From Bacteroides eggerthii (GTDB lineage: Bacteria; Bacteroidota; Bacteroidia; Bacteroidales; Bacteroidaceae): a stretch of DNA of 64,000 nt. The position numbers were made by a program, and so were the translations under genes. The notes under the pieces are model-generated. The model was not told where the DNA came from and made no database searches. It saw only the letters and a list, made by a program, of their open reading frames with translations. The DNA is taken from contig NZ_CP102258.1 of the NCBI RefSeq assembly GCF_025146565.1, forward strand, positions 1,582,001 to 1,646,000. The letters are read 5' to 3'. Below, piece after piece: positions 28,204-36,258 of this stretch; positions within the stretch are counted from its first letter, which is position 1, and each line of letters opens with the position of its first letter.

Positions 28204-29390
28204 AATAAACAGTCTGTAAAAAACGGAAAGACACCGATTATGGGCCGTATCACCATCAATGGAACCCAAGCCGGTTTCAGTTGTAAGAAAGAAGTGTCCC
28301 TCGCTTTGTGGGACGTCAAAACCAACCGGGCCAAAGGCAAGTCCGAGGAGGCCCGTACACTCAATCAGGAGCTTGACAATATCAAGGCGCAAATCACCAG
28401 GCACTACCAGTACATCTGCGACCACGACAGTTTTGTTACAGCCAAGAAAGTCTATAACCGCTATGTCGGCTTCTCAGAGGAATGCCACACCCTTATGAAC
28501 CTTTTCAGGGAACAGCTGGAACCGTATAAAAAGAAAATCGGCATAGAGAAAGCCGAAAGCACCTACTGCGGTCTGGTTGCCGATTACAAGAGTCTCCTGC
28601 TTTTCATGAAAAGCAAGAAGAATGCAGAGGATATTGTCATCGAAGAACTTGAGAAATCATTCATCGAGGATTACTACAACTGGATGCTCGGTACATGCGC
28701 TTTGGCAAACTCCACTGTCTTCGGGCGTGTCAATACCTTGAAGTGGCTGATGTATATCGCGCAGGAAAAAGGCTGGATACGGGTTCATCCGTTCGCATCA
28801 TTCGAGTGTATGCCCGAATACAAGAGGCGTTCTTTCCTTTCCGAAGAGGAACTGCAAAGGATAATCCATATAGAACCGAGATACAAACGCCAGCGTGCCA
28901 TGCGCGACATGTTCCTGTTCATGTGCTTCACCGGTCTTTCCTATGTGGACTTGAAAGCCATAACATACGATAATATCCATACCGACTCCGACGGCGGTAC
29001 ATGGCTGATGGGCAACCGTATAAAAACGGGAGTGGCGTATGTCGTAAAATTATTGCCCATTGCTATCGAACTGATTGAAAAATATAGGGGTACGGATGAA
29101 AAGAAAGACTCCCCGAATGTGTCTTTCCGGTAGGTGAATACAATGCCATGCGGCTCAGTCTTGGAATCATAGGCAGGAAATGCAACTCCGGGGCGAGGTC
29201 ACCCCGCACATCGGACGCCACGCATTTGCCGTTCTGGCCATACTCAAGGGGATGCTGCTGGAAACTCTTCAGAAAGTGTTTGGGCATAAGTCCATCACAT
29301 ACGTCCTGCGCATCCATTCACTTGTCCGGCGCAGGCGGGGCAATCTTTTTCTGGAAGTCGCCCATCTGTACGACCAGCGTGCTGACCAGC
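28204..29390 (+). pseudogene. Decayed tyrosine recombinase
   Basis: The frame carrying KNGKTPIMGRITINGTQ and on to PNVSFR is a Bacteroides integrase related to the one at 48,616-49,845 (KAPIMGRITLNRT). The first 15 or so residues are replaced by unrelated codons. A one-base frameshift near 29,125 moves it to FPVGEYNAMRLSLGIIGRKC. A second near 29,182 moves it to GEVTPHIGRHAFAVLAIL and FGHKSITYVLRIHSL. The Tyr region is damaged. At least three lesions make it non-functional. Confidence 0.85.
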
Positions 29391-29644
29391 TTTCTCAACT
29401 CCTAATACGCGCTTGTTTCAATAATTGTCAGTTCCATACTAAAATTCTTTTTAAGATTCTGAATATGCGACAAAGTAACGCACATCCTATATCCTTTCCA
29501 AACAGATAATATCAGAGTCTTCCGTTGGCGTGCATTGGCGTATCCAACGTTAAAAGAGAAGGTCCTTCACCTGCATCCATGCGGCAACGGAACTTCCATT
29601 CCCTTACTTGTTTTCCATAAATTTATAGGATTAATTTCTGGTGC

Positions 29645-29818
29645 ATGATATTAATAGTCATTATTCTGTCTGCTTTTTTTGCTTGCATAATTGCAGCTAA
29701 CAGTTATCTATTCCAGAACGCATTGTTATGGAAAATGGCAAGCTGTTTTGTTGGTTTATGGATATTGTGTATGATAATTACCGTCTTCGTTTGTCGTAAA
29801 CTTGAATGCTCTAATTAA
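29645..29818 (+). CDS. Candidate two-helix small membrane protein (57 aa)
   Basis: An ATG-to-TAA frame of 57 codons encodes two hydrophobic helices: about 1-23 (MILIVIILSAFFACIIAANS) and 28-51 (LLWKMASCFVGLWILCMIIT). A short tail ending CRKLECSN follows. The upstream ribosome site is weak. It lies between the decayed integrase and the B12 promoter. I recognise no family. Both helices in one frame argue for a real protein, but proof is lacking. Confidence 0.35.
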   Translation: MILIVIILSAFFACIIAANSYLFQNALLWKMASCFVGLWILCMIITVFVCRKLECSN

Positions 29819-29869
29819 AACAGTACGGTTGTCATGCTTTGTGTGTTTTATTATAAATATTATGAATTA

Positions 29870-29901
29870 TTTGGAATTGATATGTAATATAGATAATTTT
29901 G
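29870..29901 (+). promoter_or_regulatory. Promoter of the cobalamin uptake operon
   Basis: TTTG at 29,870-29,873 and TAATTTTG at 29,894-29,901 are separated by exactly 20 bases, a full match to the Bacteroides sigma consensus. The riboswitch begins a few bases downstream. Confidence 0.8.
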
Positions 29902-29907
29902 CAGTCG

Positions 29908-30075
29908 GGAAATGGTTTCGGGAGGTTTACGCCTTCCGAATGAAAAGGGAACCCGGTGAAAATCCGGGACAGTACCCGCTGCTGTGAGTCCACAAAAACG
30001 GACATCGAACTTTTGCCACTGGTGTAATACCGGGAAGGCACGATGACCGGGACGAGTCAGAAGACCTGCCATGAC
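29908..30075 (+). ncRNA. Cobalamin (AdoCbl-type) riboswitch aptamer
   Basis: Conserved aptamer elements occur in order: GGAACCCGGTGAAAATCCGG and CCCGCTGCTGTGA, the B12-box segment GCCACTGG, GGGAAGGC, and the closing AGTCAGAAGACCTGCC at 30,055-30,070. Together with the promoter upstream and the terminator before the first lipoprotein gene, this indicates B12-dependent attenuation of the uptake operon. Confidence 0.95.
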
Positions 30076-30162
30076 CGGAATGAGATTTACACCTGCGGGA
30101 TATACGGGTCGTAATCAAATAAGGAATAGCTCATCGGCCATTCAATATTTGAAGACAGACAT

Positions 30163-30201
30163 ATTCCCGTTCGTGTAAGTCCGCACGAACGGGAATTTTT
30201 T
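30163..30201 (+). terminator. Riboswitch expression-platform terminator
   Basis: ATTCCCGTTCGTG (30,163-30,175) pairs perfectly with CACGAACGGGAAT (30,184-30,196) and is followed by a T run. It lies 41 bases before the first gene. When cobalamin is bound, termination here would shut off the operon; this mode is inferred from the layout. Confidence 0.85.
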
Positions 30202-30242
30202 GTGTTTGTTAATAATATGTTTTACATTAAAATGAGTGACCT

Positions 30243-31160
30243 ATGAAAAGAAAATTACGCTTTCTGGCAGGTGCCTGTCTATTTACCGCAACCGCCTTGT
30301 TCTCTGGCTGTAGCTCGGACGATGACTTTTTGATGGACCCGGTTGATTCCGGAACTTCGCAAACCCGTGCTGTGACAAATTCGGACGGTACTTTAACTAT
30401 CACTTTCGATGATTTCGATCCCGGCATGTTAGCAGGACCTACCTCGGCCGGAGAAAATCTTTATTCGTACCAAGGGTATCCTCAAGTAACCACCATTTAC
30501 GACAATACTCCGGAAGAATATCTCTTCCTTTCAATGTTTAATACTGTAGGTGGAAGCACAGAGTATTCCAGCGGCGGCATCGCACTTTCCAACTGGAACA
30601 TCCGCTCCAATCAGTCGGGAAATACCGGAGACTGGTGGTATTCTTATCTAAACCAATGTTCTGTCTATAACACTGCGGTGGAAGCGGAAGGACAGAATAA
30701 GGAAGCCGGGCACAGCGGTTCCAATTTCGGTGTCGTTTACGGATATGTGGATGCTTACAATCAGGCATGGATGGCTAAACCAGAATTTTATTTCAATGTT
30801 CCCCGGAAATTGGTCGGCCTGTGGATCTGCAACACCTCATACACTTATGGTGTCATTACTTATGGTAATCAGTTCGGTTCTACGGGGGTAGCGACTCCTC
30901 TGAAAGAGATGAAAGGGTATTTCCAAGTGAATCTGGAATGTTATGATGCGAATGGCGGTCTGATCCGCACTTACAAACGTCTTTTAGCCGATTATCGTAA
31001 CGGCCAACAACAGGTTGATCCTATCACGACATGGGATTATTGGGAAATCAATGCCGAAGGGGTGCAAAGTGTGAAATTCAACTTCGAGGGTTCGGATTCG
31101 GGAGCATACGGTTTGAATACTCCGGCTTATATCTGTATTGATGATATCACCATACAATAA
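30243..31160 (+). CDS. DUF4465-type surface lipoprotein
   Basis: The 305-residue protein has a lipoprotein signal peptide (FTATALFSGCSSDDD), with the acidic residues after Cys typical of Bacteroides surface export. The rest is a beta-rich domain of DUF4465 type (TITFDDFD, YSSGGIALSNWN, FNVPRKLVGLWICNTSYTYG, ending AYICIDDITI). It is the first gene under the B12 riboswitch, so it probably helps capture or process corrinoids at the cell surface. A hairpin downstream (31,172-31,197) may lower expression of later genes. The exact role is unknown. Confidence 0.75.
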   Translation: MKRKLRFLAGACLFTATALFSGCSSDDDFLMDPVDSGTSQTRAVTNSDGTLTITFDDFDPGMLAGPTSAGENLYSYQGYPQVTTIYDNTPEEYLFLSMFNTVGGSTEYSSGGIALSNWNIRSNQSGNTGDWWYSYLNQCSVYNTAVEAEGQNKEAGHSGSNFGVVYGYVDAYNQAWMAKPEFYFNVPRKLVGLWICNTSYTYGVITYGNQFGSTGVATPLKEMKGYFQVNLECYDANGGLIRTYKRLLADYRNGQQQVDPITTWDYWEINAEGVQSVKFNFEGSDSGAYGLNTPAYICIDDITIQ

Positions 31161-31224
31161 AAAGAATACAAGGATATCCCTTCTGTCGGGGGTATCCCTG
31201 TTATTTTTCTAAAATCCACACATC

Positions 31225-33006
31225 ATGCATCGTTTTCACTATTTTATTATTTCTGCCTGTATGCTGTTCACCTCCTGCAACAAGGATGAAGTCATTACCG
31301 AAGAAGTAGGAGGACAACCTATAATAGAACTTGACAGCGAGACCGGTATTTACACGGTCAAGGTCGATCACGAATTGACTATCGCCCCGACATACCAGAA
31401 TGTTGAAGATGCTCTTTTTGCTTGGACGATAGACGGTACGCTGGTTTCTTCGGGTCCGTCTCTTCAACGTACATGGAATGAATGCGGGGATTTTTATGTC
31501 AAACTAAGAGTAGACAATGCGGAAGGCTATGCCGAAGAGGAACTGAAAGTAGAAGTGAAAGAACTCACCCCTCCGGTCATCTCACTGGCACTACCTTCGC
31601 AGGGGCTAAAAGTCGTCCGGAATACCGATTACACATTTACTCCCGATATTCAGCATTCGGATGTCGAAGGGTTCAAAATCGAATGGGTACGGGAAGGAAA
31701 AATCGTTTCCACCGAGAATACTTATACTTTCAATGAAAAAGAACTCGGTGTTTATACGGTGACAATCAACGCTTCCAATATAGATGGGACAACAACGAAA
31801 GACGTAAGCGTAGAGGTCGTGGAAACGATGCCCTACGTTGTCAAATTCCCGACCCCGTCTTACCTGCAAACATCCACGGACAGGTACACTTTTGCCGACC
31901 GTCCTGTTTTCCTGCGTCCGTTGTTGGAGTATTTCGACAATCCCCGTTTTGAGTGGAGTGTGGACGGTCAGGTCATGGAAGGAGAAGTGGAACGCATGTT
32001 CAAGTTCACGCCGTCCGCACCCGGAGAATACACCGTCTCCTGTACTGTGTCGGAAGACACACCGACGGAAAAAATAAGCAGGAATATCGACAAAGGGAAA
32101 ACGGCTGTCACTGCCACCGTAAAAGTCGTTTGTGTGGACAAAAAGGAACAAGACGGCTTCCGGGCTTCGGGAAGTTCCAAGCTCTGGAATAAAGTCTATG
32201 AATATACCCCAGCTCCCGGCCAATTTATCAACGAGACGAGCACGATAGGCGGTATGACCGGCAACGAAACATCCCCTGAAGCGGCTGTCGCATGGGCAAC
32301 ACAGCGTTTGAAAGACAAACTGCACGTCTCTTTAGGTTCTTTCGGGGGTTATATCATCGTCGGCTTCGACCACAGTATTCCCAATTCGGGTAACCAATAT
32401 GATTTCTGTGTTCAGGGGAACGCCTTTGACGGCAGTTCCGAACCGGGTATCGTATGGGTCATGCAAGATATAAACGGAAACGGATTGCCGGATGACGAGT
32501 GGTACGAACTGAAAGGATCTGAAGCAGGCAAGGAAGAAACAATACAGAATTTTGAAGTGACCTATTACCGTCCGGAAGGCAAAAAAATGGATGTCCAATG
32601 GATCAGTTCCGACGGTAGAAACGGCTGGGTAGACTATCTGTCCGCTTATCATACACAAGACTATTATTATCCGGCTTGGATTTCGGAAAACAGTTATACC
32701 CTGACAGGCACTTGTCTGGCCGCCCGCAACACCCAAGATTCTCAAACCGGTTATTGGGATAATCAGAGTTATGACTGGGGGTACGTGGATAATTTCGGAA
32801 ACGACCAGATAGAAGGCGGCAGTACGGTGGATGGAAGCGGACAAAGGAACGGTTTCAAAATTTCCAATGCCATCCATGCCGATGGAACGGAAGCCAATCT
32901 GCAATATATTGACTTTATCAAAATACAATGCGGTGTTCTGGCCAAAAGCGGCTGGCTGGGCGAAGTTTCTACGGAGGTATTTTCTTTTGAGGATCTAACC
33001 AAATAA
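31225..33006 (+). CDS. PKD/Ig-like multidomain surface lipoprotein
   Basis: The 593-residue lipoprotein has its lipobox in CMLFTSCNKDE. Three or so Ig/PKD-like repeats follow (residues 30-310: FAWTIDGTLVSS, FKIEWVREGKIVSTE, FEWSVDGQVMEG). The C-terminal domain of about 280 residues contains GGYIIVGFDHSI, DINGNGLPDDEWYEL and DFIKIQCGV. The middle gene of three surface lipoproteins behind the B12 riboswitch, it is likely an accessory cobalamin-binding or scaffold protein. The BtuH group is one candidate family, but I cannot confirm it. Confidence 0.7.
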   Translation: MHRFHYFIISACMLFTSCNKDEVITEEVGGQPIIELDSETGIYTVKVDHELTIAPTYQNVEDALFAWTIDGTLVSSGPSLQRTWNECGDFYVKLRVDNAEGYAEEELKVEVKELTPPVISLALPSQGLKVVRNTDYTFTPDIQHSDVEGFKIEWVREGKIVSTENTYTFNEKELGVYTVTINASNIDGTTTKDVSVEVVETMPYVVKFPTPSYLQTSTDRYTFADRPVFLRPLLEYFDNPRFEWSVDGQVMEGEVERMFKFTPSAPGEYTVSCTVSEDTPTEKISRNIDKGKTAVTATVKVVCVDKKEQDGFRASGSSKLWNKVYEYTPAPGQFINETSTIGGMTGNETSPEAAVAWATQRLKDKLHVSLGSFGGYIIVGFDHSIPNSGNQYDFCVQGNAFDGSSEPGIVWVMQDINGNGLPDDEWYELKGSEAGKEETIQNFEVTYYRPEGKKMDVQWISSDGRNGWVDYLSAYHTQDYYYPAWISENSYTLTGTCLAARNTQDSQTGYWDNQSYDWGYVDNFGNDQIEGGSTVDGSGQRNGFKISNAIHADGTEANLQYIDFIKIQCGVLAKSGWLGEVSTEVFSFEDLTK

Positions 33007-33020
33007 TAAAAATTACAAGT

Positions 33021-35111
33021 ATGAAAATTTATTTTCTTCCCATGCTCCTATCCTTGTTCTTTTTGGGAGCGTGTGACAAAAACGATGAAATTATACCTGA
33101 AGATGCAGATGAAAATTTCATCACATCGGTCGTGATGACCGTGGACGGGAAATCGTACACGGCCGACATTACGGACAATACAGTAACAATAACCGTTCCC
33201 TATACGGTATCGCTGAACAACGCCGAAGTGGAATTCAAGTACACAACTTCTGCAACAATCATACCTGATCCTGAAACGGTAACGGACTGGGATAACGAAC
33301 GAACCTTCCGGGTGACATCCTATAACGGAGATGCCCGCGAATATACCTATAAGGTCGTGAAAAGCGAGATAGAATCTGACGGAGATGTGGAGTTGAAGAC
33401 CACCGAGGAGGTAGCTTCTTTTGCCGCAACCAAAACAACCGTTGTCAAAGGGAACCTGATTATCGGCTCTGATGCGGAAGAGGCAGAAAAAATCACTGAC
33501 ATATCTGCATTGGCATCTTTGAAAGAGGTTACTGGCAACATTGTCATTCGTAACAGTTACAACGGTGCAGACTTGACAGGGTTGGATAATATCGTTTCTG
33601 CCGGAGGTTTACAGGTAGGTTCGACCGATGTCGCCTCGAAAGCTACGGAACTTCACATGATTTCCATGAAAGCATTGGAAACGCTCTCCGGAGACATATC
33701 GGTATATAACGACCAAGTGACGTATGTCCTATTCGAGAAACTGGCAACTATTGAAGGAAGCGTGATGTTCAATGCGTCGTCGTTACAGAGTTTTGAGTTT
33801 CCGGTTCTGACTACTGTAGGTCAGGATCTGAATCTTCAAGGACTCAATGAAGAGAACACAGCAGCCGGTTCGATTGCGTCTTTGGAAATACCGGAACTGA
33901 CAAGTGTCGGAGGGGTCTTGTCCGTAAACAATCTTGCCAAGCTGACTTCCATGAGCTTCCTTAAGCTGAAAGAGACCGGTGGCCTTGATTTCCATACCGT
34001 CCCCGTGATGTTGGAAACCATCAACCTTCCGGAAATCGAAACAGTAAACGGAAGTATTATTATGGAAGCCAATATGGAAGCTCCTCCTACCGGTAGTTTT
34101 GTTCCCCAACGAAATGACGTGCTTCAGGCTTTCGGTGGAATGGACAAACTGACAACGATAAAGGGACAGATAAAGATAAAGAATTTCACGGCACTCAAAC
34201 AACTTCCCGACTGGAGCAAGATCACCACACTTGGAAGCATCACGCTGGATTATCTTGAAGATGTGAGCGGAACACTGCTGTTGCCGAACGCCCGATTTGA
34301 AACCTTCGGAGAAACAGCGCCCCAGATTGAAATTATAAACAAGGTGCAGCTCTCCAAAATTGAAACAGCCGAAGATTTGTCAAATGTAAATTTTGTCATC
34401 ACCAGTCTCACGAATAATAAGTTCCCTGAAATCACGTTCAAGAATATCAAAGACTTCACTTGTAAGCCAACCACCAACAATACCGATTATACCATATCGA
34501 CAATTCAACATGTATATGGAAATCTAAATGTGACAGGCCAAATGCGAAGCAATGCCAAATTTCCCGACTTGGAAATCATAGATGGATATGGATATATCCA
34601 AATACCCATGTTTGCTTCAATCACAATGCCAGTCTTGAAAGAAGTGGGAGGACAGTTCTATTTATCTGGAAATTTTACCAGTTGTAACTTGCCCTTACTA
34701 TCCAAAGTTTGTTGTTCAGCTTCTCCTGTATATTATAAAGAGGGAGAGGGTTCGTTAGCAATATCTTTACAAAGTAAATCGCTGGATATTCCGGAATTGC
34801 TTCACGTAGGAGGTGAAGGGGTGTTCGTTAATAAAGCAACAGGCATTACTTGTGATAAATTACAGACTATAGATGGTACGCTACAGATAAAAAGTGCGAC
34901 TTCTCTTTCTCAGGAAACACTTTCCATGGAGAAGTTGGAGACCTTGCATGGGGTTGTTTTTGACGGTTTGACGAAATTTACCGACTACACTTTCTTCGGC
35001 AAGTTTATAGAAAACGGAATGATTACGGGGGAAAGTTGGAGCGTGACGAAATGTGGGTATAACCCAACCTTCCAAAATATGAAGGACAAACAATATACGC
35101 AGCAGGATTAA
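33021..35111 (+). CDS. Repeat-rich (LRR/L-domain-like) surface lipoprotein
   Basis: The 696-residue lipoprotein (LLSLFFLGACDKNDE) has an N-terminal DUF5018-like beta domain (about 30-125). A long run of leucine-rich-like repeats follows, e.g. LASLKEVTGNIVI, FEKLATIEGSVMF, FPVLTTVGQDLNLQ, LKLKETGGLDF, FPDLEIIDGYGYI. The fold expected is a solenoid exposed on the cell surface. It ends 16 bases before a strong terminator that precedes btuG. The ligand is unknown; its place in the operon points to corrinoid capture. Confidence 0.7.
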   Translation: MKIYFLPMLLSLFFLGACDKNDEIIPEDADENFITSVVMTVDGKSYTADITDNTVTITVPYTVSLNNAEVEFKYTTSATIIPDPETVTDWDNERTFRVTSYNGDAREYTYKVVKSEIESDGDVELKTTEEVASFAATKTTVVKGNLIIGSDAEEAEKITDISALASLKEVTGNIVIRNSYNGADLTGLDNIVSAGGLQVGSTDVASKATELHMISMKALETLSGDISVYNDQVTYVLFEKLATIEGSVMFNASSLQSFEFPVLTTVGQDLNLQGLNEENTAAGSIASLEIPELTSVGGVLSVNNLAKLTSMSFLKLKETGGLDFHTVPVMLETINLPEIETVNGSIIMEANMEAPPTGSFVPQRNDVLQAFGGMDKLTTIKGQIKIKNFTALKQLPDWSKITTLGSITLDYLEDVSGTLLLPNARFETFGETAPQIEIINKVQLSKIETAEDLSNVNFVITSLTNNKFPEITFKNIKDFTCKPTTNNTDYTISTIQHVYGNLNVTGQMRSNAKFPDLEIIDGYGYIQIPMFASITMPVLKEVGGQFYLSGNFTSCNLPLLSKVCCSASPVYYKEGEGSLAISLQSKSLDIPELLHVGGEGVFVNKATGITCDKLQTIDGTLQIKSATSLSQETLSMEKLETLHGVVFDGLTKFTDYTFFGKFIENGMITGESWSVTKCGYNPTFQNMKDKQYTQQD

Positions 35112-35127
35112 ACCTTATACCTTAACC

Positions 35128-35160
35128 AGAGTACCCGTAATGATTCGGGTACTCTTTTTT
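35128..35160 (+). terminator. Internal terminator between lipoprotein genes and btuG
   Basis: AGAGTACCCG (35,128-35,137) and CGGGTACTCT (35,146-35,155) form a perfect 10-base stem followed by six or more T residues. It sits only a few bases before the btuG start. It may set the ratio of surface lipoproteins to transporter. Confidence 0.85.
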
Positions 35161-35166
35161 ATCCGA

Positions 35167-36240
35167 ATGACAATGAGCAGAACAATACAACGGATTTGCC
35201 TTTTTCTTTTCTGCCTGCCAGTTTTCGGCAGTTGCATGAAATGGGATTACGGAGAGATGGAAGATTTCTCTGTATCGGCCTCTGGTCTTTTCATTACCAA
35301 CGAGGGGAATTTCCAGTACAGCAATGCCACGCTTTCCTACTACGATCCCGCCACGTGCGAAGTGGAGAATGAAGTGTTTTACCGTGCCAACGGGTTCAAG
35401 TTGGGCGATGTGGCCCAGTCTATGGTTATCCGGGACGGTATAGGCTGGATCGTGGTGAACAACTCGCATGTGATTTTCGCCATCGACATCAATACTTTCA
35501 AGGAAGTGGGCCGTATCACAGGTTTCACCTCACCCCGGTATATCCATTTTCTGTCGGATGAGAAAGCCTATGTGACGCAGATATGGGACTACCGTATCTT
35601 CATCATCAACCCCAAGACATACGAGATTACCGGCTATATCGAATGTCCAGACATGGACATGGAATCGGGTTCCACCGAACAAATGGTACAATACGGCAAG
35701 TACGTCTATGTGAACTGCTGGTCGTACCAGAACCGCATCCTGAAAATCGACACGGAGACGGACAAGGTCGTGGACGAACTGACCATCGGCATACAACCTA
35801 CTTCGCTGGTCATGGACAAATACAACAAGATGTGGACCATCACGGATGGCGGTTACGAGGGCAGCCCATACGGTTACGAGGCACCGTCTCTCTATCGTAT
35901 AGACGCCGAGACTTTCACCGTAGAGAAACAGTTCAAGTTTAAGCTGGGCGACTGGCCTTCGGAAGTCCAGCTCAACGGTACACGGGATACACTTTACTGG
36001 ATCAACAACGATATTTGGCGAATGCCGGTGGAAGCCGACCGTGTTCCCGTCCGGCCTTTTCTGGAGTTTCGGGACACCAAATACTACGGCCTTACGGTCA
36101 ATCCCAACAACGGGGAGGTATATGTGGCCGACGCTATTGATTACCAGCAACAAGGTATCGTGTATCGCTATTCGCCGCAAGGCAAGCTGATCGATGAATT
36201 TTACGTGGGAATCATTCCGGGAGCTTTCTGCTGGAAATAA
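35167..36240 (+). CDS. btuG: BtuG-like surface cobalamin-binding lipoprotein
   Basis: The 357-residue protein has a lipoprotein signal ending LPVFGSCMKWD. The body is a YncE-type beta-propeller of repeated blades (FITNEGNFQYSNATLSYYD, IGWIVVNNSHVIFAID, YVTQIWDYRIFIIN, YVYVNCWSYQNRILKID, EVYVADAIDYQQ). This is the architecture of BtuG, which binds B12 tightly and forms a complex with BtuB in gut Bacteroides. I start at 35,167 (MTMSRTIQRI), because an ATG at 35,140 lies inside the terminator. btuB follows 18 bases after the stop. Confidence 0.88.
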   Translation: MTMSRTIQRICLFLFCLPVFGSCMKWDYGEMEDFSVSASGLFITNEGNFQYSNATLSYYDPATCEVENEVFYRANGFKLGDVAQSMVIRDGIGWIVVNNSHVIFAIDINTFKEVGRITGFTSPRYIHFLSDEKAYVTQIWDYRIFIINPKTYEITGYIECPDMDMESGSTEQMVQYGKYVYVNCWSYQNRILKIDTETDKVVDELTIGIQPTSLVMDKYNKMWTITDGGYEGSPYGYEAPSLYRIDAETFTVEKQFKFKLGDWPSEVQLNGTRDTLYWINNDIWRMPVEADRVPVRPFLEFRDTKYYGLTVNPNNGEVYVADAIDYQQQGIVYRYSPQGKLIDEFYVGIIPGAFCWK

Positions 36241-36258
36241 CGAGGAAGGAGGACAAAA

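Noticed and set aside
31606..32325. 239-codon minus-strand ORF opposite the PKD-type lipoprotein
   Set aside because: Antisense to a lipoprotein gene with clear signal and domains; composition follows the sense gene.
35140..35166. Upstream ATG for btuG
   Set aside because: It lies in the loop/arm of a strong terminator; the ATG at 35,167 gives a normal lipoprotein signal.
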